Shown: piece by piece, positions 47,106-58,679 of the stretch | Numbering within the stretch: position 1 is the stretch's first letter | How the letters are laid out: each line of letters starts with the position of its first letter | Source: Steromphala cineraria | Lineage: Eukaryota > Mollusca > Gastropoda > Trochida > Trochidae | Assembly: GCA_916613615.1 (NCBI GenBank) | Contig: OU744731.1 | Coordinates: 18,942,328-19,006,327 of the forward strand | Direction of reading: 5' to 3' | Length of the DNA stretch: 64,000 nucleotides | Program-made: the position numbers and the translations under genes | The notes under the pieces: model-generated | Told to the model about the DNA's origin: nothing | Databases searched by the model: none | What the model saw: only the letters and a program-made list of their open reading frames with translations

Positions 47106-47512
47106 TTGTATGTGTCATGCCGAACAGATTGAACTGCCAGTGATCGACTCTGCATCGTTATTGTATAAATAGAGGTGGATGCTCTTGACTGAAACGTTTC
47201 TTCCTGTTGCAGTTTTACAAATCATGGATTATTGAAAGTCTATTTGTTTAAATGCAACTATTCTAGGTAACAAGCGATGAAGCCACTTGAGCCAAATCGT
47301 CGTCAAGACGACGTGGTGTTGTTCGATTGCCGTGGTTATTAATGATCGCTAATGACTAATGACGTCATAACCAATATAAGTCGCAGTGTACATTAGATAT
47401 ACGTTAGTTTTTGCTATGATCTGTGGCGAACTGGATAAGGCTATCAAATAAATAAGGGTGGACAGTAATGCTCAGCTTATGAGGGTAGTCTTAAACTCGG
47501 TTGAGTTATCTT

Positions 47513-47872
47513 TTAAAGGGGCAGTAGCACGTTTTTGGAATTTTTTATATGTTATGTTTTATACTGATAATTGTACGTTAATGCTAAATGTATTATTTTG
47601 ATAGCGTCAAAACTCTCATTACACAAACCAATCATTCATAGACAGAGAATAAATTATAAAGATTCTCATTAAGTCTGTTGACGGCCATTTTTGCATGAAG
47701 AGCTTAAATTTTTTTTGTGTAAGAAATGAATCACGTGGCTAAACTTTACGTTATATATTTGATTTATACTGCTTCATTTGGTGAAAATACATTGTCTTTC
47801 AAATGGAACCATGTTTTTCATTTTCCTGACATCACCTTATATTCCCCCTAAAGACGTGTTACTGCCCCTTTA
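47513..47872. mobile_element. Complete MITE with AAAGGGGCAGTA termini
   Basis: Starts TAAAGGGGCAGTAGCACG and ends CGTGTTACTGCCCCTTTA, about 360 bases. It contains the right breakpoint of the tandem duplication (47801/47802). Related partial copies lie at 10153 and 40137. Confidence 0.8.
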
Positions 47873-48237
47873 CAGATTCAGTTTTGTTGGTGTAATTCTG
47901 ATCCATATATTTAAATGTCTTAATCATTGTCCTATTTAGTCGGTTATCATAAAAAATCGTCTATTTACTCTCACTCAAAAGTGGAATAAAACGTCTTCTG
48001 TCATATTTGACTACATCTGCCAAAAAAGAGACAACACAGTATGTAATTGACAAGGACCGTTTATTTCAAGTTTTGCTACTTAAAAAACATATAATGATAG
48101 GCTAAATGGCTTGTTTACATTTTGTAACATGTATGCACAATTTTACAAACACTTTACCATGAAAACTAACAATTCTATCCAAATTTTGATATATAACTTG
48201 TCGATGACTGTCATATCGATGTGAACAAATTGAAAGA

Positions 48238-48243
48238 TTTATT
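48238..48243 (-). terminator. Polyadenylation signal of BRICHOS gene 2
   Basis: AATAAA on the reverse strand about 155 bases after the stop codon. A second AATAAA lies about 180 bases further on. Confidence 0.5.
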
Positions 48244-48398
48244 TGAAAAAATATAATCGAAATTACCAATGTTTAAGACTTAAATTTCTATCGCAAAGAT
48301 CCATGTTCGTGTTCTACAGGAAAAAGTATCTAGCTTCCATCTACATATGTATAGTTGAGTGATTCAGTTGTTGAGACGTAACTTGGTCTTCAAGTCCT

Positions 48399-51355
48399 TC
48401 ACTTTCCAAAGCACCTGGTTAGTCTGTAGCAGAAGGCGTACCTCCTGTAGTATACACGGCCCCAATAGGTGTAGAAGCGGTAGACGTATCTGCAGCGGTA
48501 GGAGATAATGCATCCTCTCTTGCGTCTTGCGTCTAAATAACAAACATCGACAGGTGTTGAAATATTGCAGTGCCATATATCAGTCGGCAGGGAAATTACT
48601 CTCCGACCATTATACGAGTTTTGGGTTGATAGATAGATATAAGGGTATGGTAGGAGATACACCGATAAAGCAGGATTAACTATCACCCCTGGGACGTTTT
48701 ATCGCGGAATTCTGTACTAAATTATCCAACTTAGATTTGACTTTGTGAAAGAGGTTGTTACGATGTTGAAATACTAATTAATCCATCCAGCCATTGAATT
48801 GAGTTGTTATTTCATAACAAGAAACAGGAGCAGTATTATGACTACACACGTCCGTGATGAAGGCTCCAAGGGTTCTTAGGTGAAGAGTATTGGAGCATTA
48901 GTCTTGGTGACCAAGAAGATGACAACTGAAGTGACAGTAAGACTACATCTTCTATAGATGAAGCGCAACCTTACCTTCTTCATGATTCTCTGGGCAGTCA
49001 CGCAGGGAGAGGACCTTTCCTGTACACTCGTCTGGTTGCAGAGCCTTCACTTCTTCCGACATATCTTCATCGGATTCCTGCTCGCATTGATTCTTCTCCA
49101 GTTCTCCAGAAAACTACAAGATAAAACAAAACCATCATAAATTATCATATAGATGTGAATCCAACTCCGGTACATAATGTAAGAAACCCCTTCGATGCAA
49201 AAGAGAGAGGATGGGTTACAGATGCTAACTCTACAATTTGAAAGGCAACTGGTAACTGGCAACTTGATGCTAACTTTACAGACCTGGGGCTACACGAGTT
49301 TCTTGTTTTGTGCTTTATTGTAGTCACAAGTAGAATCCTCAAAATTAAAAACTTAACATATTTATACTATCTTTACTATACTTACATACTATATTTGGAA
49401 TAATTTGGAGAGATTAGCAAAACCCCTATCCTCTCTGGATATGGATATATTCTCATATATACGGATAAAATATCCGTAGGCCAATGTTACTTCGATGATC
49501 CTTTGTTACATTAGGGTTCCCTATCTGCATTAGTACAATACCTCGTATTCTATTTCGGCTCGAGCCCCCAGCGGGATTCCAAAGCACACCTTCGAAAAAA
49601 GACAACACCACAATCACTGACCGTACCAGTATATTATCAACTTCTCCATTTTCCTCGCCTAGTGACGGTGTTGCCTGACTCTGATTGTGTGCGTTGGAAT
49701 CTCGCTTTGGGTTTGGTGGGATTATGGGGTGATAATCGCCGCTTTCAAGAGTTACACAATTATGGCTATGCATTGCGGTGAAACCTGCGAGTATCGGCTG
49801 ATCTGACTTGGGAGTCAACCCAAAACGTACAGGATTTAAACTCTATATTCCCGTGCGACAAAGTTTTCGAAATTTTGATGATGAAGATAGCTGAGTACTT
49901 ACTCCTTCTGGAAAGTTCACGTGATTTACAACATAGCAGTTGCTGCTGTTAGGATACTGGTATATCTCCAACGTCTGTCAACATAAAAAATAAGGTCAGA
50001 TACAGATCTAGTTCCATCAACTTCACTTATATATTGTAACAGTTTTTAAGAATTGTTTGCAAAACTAAAACATCATCAAAAACATGTATTTCCAACATAG
50101 AAAATATGAGATTTTACCTTTTGAGGAATTTACCTTTAGGCATGGTATAGTATGTCATAAGTTGTAATGTTTCGATTATAACTTTCCGTTCTTTAGAAGA
50201 CCGGGCTAAAACTTCATTGATTTTATATTTAATGAACAATTTTTTTAAAATTTCAGTTGTGACTAATACATCGTAAAGACATATCCTTATACGACAGGAC
50301 TGTATTGTGGCATTGATAAAAAAAAACTCACGTCATTGTCGAAGAGAATTGTCTGATCAACGTTTCCATCCACCCTGACAACGATTTTGCCCCCTTCTCC
50401 ACAGTTCTCAACTTCCTCTCCCCCGTCCAGTAATTCAACTGTGCACTGAATGTACAGAAAGAAAATTGTATTATTTAAGACTTTAATGGATATGTAGAAA
50501 TTAATCTCATAAACTGAGAGAGTATTTAAAATGGGTAAAGAAATATATCAATTTTTGTTCGGGATTGATTTCAGAAACGTGGACTGACCAAAGTAATTAA
50601 TTTTTTTAAACTAAATTAATAAAGTAAAAGACAAATTTTATGGATGACATCTTCTCTATTGTAGAGAGATGGCAATAAAATATCTTTTGACAGAATAAAC
50701 TTAATAATTATAACTTATGCCTCTCAATAATTTTAATTAATGCAAATTGCATTTTTTTGTAATAACTTACAGTATGATGTAAACTAGCCATATATAAGAA
50801 TAAATTAATCTGATAATAATAGATGTGAAAGACATCTGAAAAAATGCGGGGAAATCAACAAACACAGAAGTTAGATGACAACAAAATGAAACGATCAATA
50901 GGTGAGCTAATTGAATGAAAGGTAACCAACTTACCTGTTTAAGAATTTTGAAGGCATCAGTTGCTGACAGAGCTGCCAGGAACAATACTACCAAACCAAT
51001 CTGCAAATTGACATGAGCTTTAAGATGACAATGCTTCTATACAAATTTGTTATGAATAAATGACATGGTAATTAATTGTTATTGTTATATACCAACATCA
51101 GCGTCTCAAACATCAACTTCTAGAACTGACTGGTCAATTATAAGTTCCACCAAATGGCAATTACGATCATTTACATTTAGCACATTCGTTGAAAGAATAT
51201 TACAGCACTGTTCTTATGGTTAGCAAGAGTTACTGCTACAGCTATATGTGAAACAAAAACAGAACTACAATCAAGACATTTGATTTAAAGACTCATTTAT
51301 GCTATACCACAATGCATTAAAATCGATAACAAAACAGCCATACCTTATTCATCAT
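48399..51355 (-). CDS. BRICHOS-type prepropeptide with cationic hairpin peptide (gene 2)
   Basis: Six exons on the reverse strand: 51344-51355, 50935-51000, 50332-50445, 49903-49974, 48975-49113, 48399-48532, giving 178 residues. The first four exons have the same lengths as in gene 1, and all intron phases match. Residues 1-20 read MMNKIGLVVLFLAALSATDA (signal peptide). The BRICHOS-like region shows ILFDND, NCYVVNHVNFPEGFSGELEK with C77, and ECTGK with C118; C27 and C41 precede it, and two further Cys (C98, C128) are absent from gene 1. Residues 137-140 are RRKR. The released peptide (141-178, 38 residues) has eight Arg, one Lys and no acidic residue. Its Cys lie at peptide positions 2, 8, 29 and 35, symmetric about Trp-Gly at 18-19, and it ends in Phe-Gly-Lys, a possible amidation signal. 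Arenicin-type antimicrobial function is inferred from architecture. Confidence 0.87.
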
Positions 51356-51452
51356 GATCGTCTAAGTTTCCTCTGTCTTTCCTCTGGTTTTCTTCTTCAG
51401 ATCCTCTGCAGCTTCTGTCAGGAAGATGTGAAGACCTAGGACAGGGCTCTGC

Positions 51453-51573
51453 TATTTATACCTTTTTTGGATACCAACAACAAGGATGTTTATACCAACA
51501 AACATGCAACCAAGGTATGAAATCCTTTCTTATAAAATAGACCAATCCCGTATTCTGTTCAGTTCATTTGCAT
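51453..51573 (-). promoter_or_regulatory. Core and proximal promoter of BRICHOS gene 2
   Basis: Reverse-strand TATAAATA at 51453-51460, forkhead-like ATAAACA at 51487-51493 and octamer ATGCAAAT at 51566-51573, in the same order as in gene 1. The octamer-to-TATA distance is about 40 bases shorter here. The bases around the TATA box (GGTATAAATAGCAGAGCCCT) are identical in both genes. Confidence 0.75.
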
Positions 51574-51579
51574 ATGCAG

Positions 51580-52685
51580 AAATACCATATTAGGTTTACA
51601 AGATATGTTGCTATTTCTTGCTTGCTATTGTACTAACTGAAATATGTTTGTATTCGGCAGGATCACATGACTTTTATACCATATAAAGCTAGTGATATCT
51701 CAACCAATAAAAATGCATCAAAGTTTGGTTATCGATGTGGCAGGCAGAGTTCTTTTTGTTTTCATTTCATGGAAAACCAACAATGATGTCCCAAGTCACG
51801 TGTCCACCACACCTTACAGCAACAATTTAAGACGTTTCTATGAAGATCAACTAGGAAGTAGAGCATAAAAGCAATACTGCACCTTGGTCTGAAAACATGC
51901 ATACCATGTTCACAGTGCTTTGTATCAATTCTTTAACGTGTTTTTACCAATACAAAGTATTGGCTGGGGAACTTCTTCCTGGTAGCTCATCAAAAGCATG
52001 TTCTATCAGGGTATTTCCCGTACCTTCCAAGACATGTCCAGGCACCCATGTAATACTTCATTCACTTTAATTGGCTTCTGGTATTTTGTAGAAATTTATA
52101 ATCTGTTTTACCAATGCGTATTGTAAATATAACCAAGAATTCAAAAGTGTTTTATTACTTTATCAAAATAATAATATAATGATATTATATCATATCAAAA
52201 TAATGTTATACTATTCATAAAATTAAATCATGTATTTTCACTTTTTAACTTTCCAGAAATAAAGTTCTGATGTGTTTTTTCTCTGGAACCACAAAACTTG
52301 AGACTTTGAAGGCACTATACGCATCTTGGTTGTTCAAATAGTTTATTGGTTTAATTTCTTAGTTCTGTTTTTGAAACAGATGATGTGGTTGAAATATTGA
52401 TCGAAACGAATTAAATACCCTATATGGCATCACAACATATTGATGATTGCTCCATGTACCAAGTTTTGCTTATTGTCTTTTGATGTGGCCCGGAAAAATA
52501 AAACATTGACACCTACACTGACGGACGGACACACGAATCAACAGAAGAAATTCGTTCATATTTCCTCGCTCAACTTTGTTCTGGCATGAGATGAAAGGAC
52601 AAAGTATATTACCACTCTCTGAAAGGGTAGATGTTATAGAAAACTTAAATTGTTCAGCTGATATATAACATTTGATTGAATATAT
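51580..52685. other. Anonymous AT-rich spacer
   Basis: No gene, hairpin or dispersed repeat recognised upstream of BRICHOS gene 2. Confidence 0.35.
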
Positions 52686-53613
52686 GGGAGACCGGGGCCG
52701 GTACGTCCCCTTAACACTAAAACAGAGATAATGAGTTCACTTGGTGTTTTGCAATAAACTAGTGTACGTTTGTTCATACATATCTGAACTTTATTGCAAT
52801 AATTGTTGAAAGCACTTAACGTCACTTGCTCTTCAATAAGTATGCTTTTAAGATGACGAGTTGAAAAACCGAACATACCCCGCAACGGGGCAGGTTCGGT
52901 TTCCCTTGGGGGCAGGTTCGGCAATCGTTTAGAACAATCAGAACATGTTCAGCCTACAACAATTAAAGAGAGATAAGATTCTTTTTGTATAGTATTCGAT
53001 AATGGACAGAAAAAACACTTAATTACCTTACTAATATATATTTTATAATGATATGGACTCAGTTAACTTTCTATTACAAAAAGGATTCCGATTTCTTTCC
53101 AACTAGAGGAGCCTACTCTTCAATGAACTTCAAGAGGGTCCTTTTGAGGAGATTGACCTTTAGAAGAAGATGAGGAGGACCTTAAAAACTTTGTGACCGT
53201 CCTCAAGGCCGAATGTGCCCCGTCTGAAATGACTGAACGTACCCCACAAACTACGATTGCTCTTTTTTCTATATGTCGAAAATACACAGCCCTCACACCA
53301 AAATAACTTGTCGGTTACACACGCGTCTCGGCATGTTGGTTTATGCTCATTTAAGAACATATTCCTAAACATAGTCAACTTTTGTCAAAAACCAAGTGAA
53401 CTGAGGTCGAATAAATTACTCAGCTGGATGAAAAACGGGTTTTCTCCCACAGGTTGTAAAGAACATCTTGTACTGTCGCCATTTTAAAGTCAGTGTGGGA
53501 GTAAAGTCATGTTTTATCTAAGGAATAGCAAATTGAAGTTAAAATTGCCACCGAACAAAAATTATAGAGAAAAGACGAACATGCCACGGGGCCGTGCCTG
53601 CCCCGGTCTCCCC
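52686..53613. mobile_element. Inverted-terminus element with GGGAGACCGGGGC ends
   Basis: Left end GGGAGACCGGGGCCGGTACG and complemented right end GGGAGACCGGGGCAGGCACG. The 928-base interior also holds short GC-rich words (CCCCGCAACGGGGCAGGTTC). Reverse-strand frames of 96 and 72 codons show no recognisable transposase. Probably a non-autonomous DNA transposon. Confidence 0.65.
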
Positions 53614-56600
53614 TACTGACCGAAATCGTGTGCCGGGATAATAAATTATCATTTTCATTATATTAATCTGTTATTAGTTTTGATCCTATCATACATAAAG
53701 TATGTATACATGTATTTTAGTTGAATTAAGTGGTGAGAGCTTTGGAGCTCATCAGGCTGTATAAATTAGTTTTATCTGGGTTCACAGAATATCTATATCA
53801 ACGATGGTTTTCCTAATTGGCTATTCGAACATTGTGAAAACAGAGTCATTTGTCAATATATATAATTTAAGTCTGAGCCACTGAACAACTAACTCTACAA
53901 TAACTTATCTCAATTGTCTATATGAACTCAGCCGGAAGGAAATATTTGGGTCGTTTTCCTTGTAGCCTTAAATTGTATCAGAAACTAGTTTGACCTACAG
54001 AATTAATTTAAATAATCTACATTCAAGCATCCCAATTGATTAGGCGGTCTGTTCACACTTGGTATACCAACCCTGGGTTTTATATACGTAATTACTCTGG
54101 AGAAGAAAAGGAAAAGGGTTAAAGATCTTGTTGTTTAGCAGAGTCACACAATCTACAGTTTGGATTCAAATGCCAACGAGTGATAACACAGGATTTCAGC
54201 GTGTGATGCCTTTTCGTTTTTGCTTAGATAGAGAGTAGGGTATGACTCCGGAGGCTCATGATATCAGCTTTGGATCCATAAAATGATCCTTGTTCTATTA
54301 CTATTGGCTAAAGAATCTGGACTAAGATAAAGCTGTCTAATCTTTGACAAGAGAATGAAAAGAAGATTTTGCGAAAATGACCCTTGAGACCGTTTGTGGG
54401 GGCCTCAGAGTCACAAAAATTTCCATGAATAAGTAGTTTTTACTTAGTTTCTTTTATTAGTATTTTGGTCTCGAGAAGAGGCTGAAAACACACCTCAATC
54501 TTATGTTCTTCATTTGCCAATGTATCTGTTCACACAAGGCAGTGATAAGTGATAAGGGGGAAGAAATCAAAACAAAATGAGAAGTTTAGTCAAGAATGTT
54601 CATCTCTTTGATTTTGTGTCCGATTTGCTTTGACGCTCTGTTACAACAAATATAATAAATAGAGATTAGTTCATTGTTTTTACCAAAACTCATCATCCAG
54701 TGGAGTGAAAATGTGATAACTTCACGAGTGGCACTGCGCTCCACCTGAGCATATACTCTAAATTATTTCAGGGTAGTGAACATGTGACATTCTACGGCTC
54801 TTGTTCAAATTTTAATTACATTTTCACTGTCTGATTCCATCTTTCATTGCTACATGTAAGTTTGTACTAACACCAACCTCTATCACATTAACATAACGAT
54901 ACATATAACTCGACGCATTACAGTATGTTAAGCGGCAATTACTTCTAAAAGGAAGATCATTCATAGCTTGAAGTACTTGTTTACTCAACATACTTAGAAA
55001 ATAGGATTTTCTTTTTTCATGACACAAATGAAGAACAAATATATAAACAGTATCTATCTATTATTTATGAATATATTCGAACAAAACATTCATACATTCA
55101 AAACATTTAAGGCGTGGCTCTAAGGCCCGTAGCCCTTATGGCTAAAACGATGTGCAATTGTATATATACATGTACATGTATGTATAAAGTTGAGGTCGCC
55201 CGAACTGACAGTTTTGATTATGAGCTGAAGCTATATGCTTCAAAATGATTCTTATCACTCTGTTTTGATATCTAATTATTTCGAATATCATTTTATTGTG
55301 AGACATATTTTTCAACGGACATTTTCGTAAATCTTCATTTAACCGATTCATGGTAGAGAGTTGTAAAAAATGTGTTTGCATGTAAATGTTTACTTATAGT
55401 TAAGGAAATGAAGGAAACGCCAAAACATCATTTTATTCTCTTTAAAAGTAATCAAAGCCCGATGAATTTAAACGTTTATTAGAAGTAAATATTGGAATTT
55501 TCGAAATATATCAAAATGACCTTGGTTCGGACAGTTTTGACCACGGTTCGGACACTTATATTGGTCTTTTTCAATGACCAAAAGATGCTATGGAAACAAA
55601 ATGAATAGATGTTTTGATGCGTGCTTCTCGATAGTAGGAACATTTTGATGCATATAATGAACCTGTGATGTACACGAGAAAATTGAGTGGCACTGTCCGA
55701 AGTTAGGTCAGAAGCGTGTGCACCTCGGGCGAGTTGATATACAGATATACCGTTATTTTCAGTTAATTTCCATTTATTTCTAAAAACGTAGATCGTAATC
55801 AAATATAAAACTTAATTCTTAATAGCAGAGTATGCTCTAAATTGATTTCTACAGTTTATAATTTACAATAAGACCTTTGCAAATATTTTAGTCGGAACAC
55901 TGTCTGAACCTCGGTCAGTCTGCCACTACGAAAGAATAAAAATCTGATGATTCCGACTGGATCAATCTTCTTTAAAACGATGCATGACGATAAAGCGGGT
56001 CTTGTTGAATTTATGTCTATTGTTTTGTAGACATATCAAGCGTTGTGAAGATGTATAATTTAATCCAGGGTGACCGAGGATGTCTTTATATGCTTTCCTT
56101 TCTTAAATGGTCAGTTCACTCGGGTGAAATCTGCAGATAACAGGTTTCCGTATCCTATGGATTAACCAGAACAGAATATGTCAATGTTCTACACTATATT
56201 AAGGAAACACCATGGCATTACTGATATCTGACAATCAAAAGGATTTCACTGAAAATATATAGAGAGAGGCCTAATAATGTCCTTACATTGAAAAATCAAA
56301 CATGCAATAAATTAGTTTATGTAGCCTTTTCAACATTATCAACTCTGATATGTCGTTCAATCTGCGTTTTTAAAGCTAGAAACATGAAAAAATAAAAGAA
56401 TTGGGCGACAGATTGTTTATGTTTTTACCACAACTTACTTCAACATTGCATATATATGCTAAAACTTCTAGGATGAAATAGATATTATTTTACTTTAGTT
56501 TTTAAAAAACTGTCCCTTTTCATTTAGTTCAGGATATGCAACTATATCACTTTCAATATAAGACTTTTGCAACGTGCACGTTTAGCTCACGAGTGCTGTA

Positions 56601-58460
56601 AACACTATATTGTACACTGCAAATTGTAAAGAATGAGTCACATTACCCTTTTATCAAAGATCTTTATAATTGGCAATAGAAACCGCCCACCTTTTCTATT
56701 TTATGAAATTTGTTTTTTTTTAAATCGCCAATACGTAAAAGGACAAACCACAAATATTACAGTCTTGACCTTCCTGGTTCAATTCCAAGAATTACAAAGA
56801 CCAACGCGTTATCTTGAACAATAAAAGCAACTCAACGAGAAAAAATATCTTCAACGTGTAAAAGGGCGGTTAACTTATTAATTCATAGTGCACATTTTTT
56901 GACAGTCAGTCATTTATGCATTCATAGAAAATAAGGTAACATATTTGCGAGCTAATATATCTAGCTAAGCAACCCGGTACAGGATACAACTTAGTTTAGC
57001 CTCCTTTAAGGCCTCGGTTATCTTAACATTTAACATGACTAATGTTACGTGTGAATTTACAATCTGAAAATGGCCACAGAATATAACAAAAACTGTTTGT
57101 AGCAATTTCGATTTAGTCAGTCTATTATCCAACAAGTTTACGGTCACAATATCAAGCTCATAAAAGTTAATCCTACTATATGTATGTCAAGTGAGTCGCA
57201 CTAATTAGCTTTATGTAGCTAAATATAATCAAAAGTACTTGATGATAACATATCATAGATTGATGTTGAATTAATGATGATAAATGATGACTTATTCTAA
57301 TGCCTTAACAGTTTAACGGCGATACAATCATGTATATTATTACCCTGAAGGAATTGTTCTTTCGAGTATGCTTCAAAGCGCCTCTCGCGACCTTGTAGGT
57401 CCGTACCGTCCTGCGAACATCTATGACTGTTTTTAGATTTTTAAATGGTTTTTTAAAAATAATATGATTAATTATGGCATATACGATCGTATAAAGCAAG
57501 ACAATATCTGATGACAATAAAAAAAAATTAAGATTTTAAACCCTTGCCATGGAGAATGTCAATAATTGTATCTGACATACAACATACCTGTTCTCTATTT
57601 ATCTAGTGTAGATGTAATCATTACATTAACAAACAGTTTTGACTATAAGATATTTTGATTTCAAAATCCCCCTTCCCAAAAACAATATGAAATGCAGAGG
57701 AAATCTATCACAATTAAACAAACTTTTGGAAGGCAGCTTTACATATAGAGTGCTACCCTCAATGGGACAAAGTAAGCCGGAAGGGTCTGGTAAAATATGG
57801 TAAAATATAACTATAGTTTTCATATGTAAGGTTTTGGATTCCTCATATAATAACGATGAGTGACAGGTAGCAACAAAAATATTTTCTTTTAGAATTTTTA
57901 ACATAAGTGACATATTCATTATATGTTTTGTTTTATTCCTAAACCATAAATATGGTAGCCGTGAATAAATTAACTTGTTTCTCTGTAAAAGAGTAATATT
58001 GTCAAAACTGTCATAGTTCTCATTGAAATTCGTTTGTTCCAAACATTTTTATAGATTGGTTGATAACTTTAGAGATCTATAGGTCTTGACGTCCTTAGCG
58101 TTTAAATAATATTACGCTCGTCTTTGCATATAGTGCCTAGATTTTGTAATATTTATTCATTACACAGAGGCCTAAGCCGCATGTCATTACTTCAACTTAA
58201 ACACTTTTGTATGATATTACATGTTTATTCTAAGTCTTCAATATATCCCATTTGTGAGTCATTTCATATGGGGCGTTAGGGCAAAGCGCGCAGCCATCGT
58301 CGAAATACTCATACATAAAAATATCCTTAAATGCAAACTGCGAGGTTAAACAAGTATGTGTCATACGACAGTCTATCTGATAAGAATTAGACACATGCTG
58401 CAAATTGCATTTTGTTTAGGTTTAAGTGCTTAAAAAAGTTACCCAACATTCAGTTCTGTC
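53614..58460. other. Anonymous AT-rich region
   Basis: No supported gene. The longest frame, about 138 codons at 57626-58042 on the reverse strand, lacks an ATG at its start and has no recognised similarity. Other frames are under 110 codons. No strong inverted repeats seen. Confidence 0.4.
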
Positions 58461-58462
58461 GA

Positions 58463-58492
58463 ATGAATGAATGAATGAATGAATGAAGATAT
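58463..58492 (+). repeat. (GAAT)n microsatellite
   Basis: Six to seven repeats of the tetramer GAAT. Confidence 0.9.
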
Positions 58493-58679
58493 CACAAAAG
58501 GTGACAAAGAGGAAAAAAAAGAATATACATGTTTGATTATGAAAGCATATCTAGACATGCTTTGACATATTTGCATAATTCCCCTGAAGTGGATAAATAT
58601 AGCCAGGTATAAATAAAGCTAAGAAATTGTGTACAAATAAGGGGTTTCCCAGCAAACAATTTTACGTTGTCACAACGTT

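Larger units (their letters stand above)
40427..47801 (+). repeat. Tandem duplication, unit 2 (7375 bases)
   Basis: Second copy. The junction reads ATTGTCTTTCA then GTGGCGGACATC. The original left flank (ACTTGTCA, before 33054) and right flank (GTCTTTCA, before 47802) share the three bases TCA, consistent with a microhomology-mediated tandem duplication. Only in this unit is the terminal MITE complete. Confidence 0.97.

Noticed and set aside
33054..47801. Long terminal repeats of one large retroelement
   Set aside because: The two 7.37-kb units are directly adjacent with no internal region, and they begin inside a coding gene; they are a tandem duplication.
48399..48686. A 95-residue single-exon protein ending in the gene 2 peptide
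   Set aside because: Its first half is intron sequence upstream of the acceptor at 48533; the spliced model agrees in phase and homology with gene 1.
52634..52924. A 96-codon reverse-strand protein
   Set aside because: It overlaps the inverted terminus of a DNA element and shows no recognisable domain or splice context.
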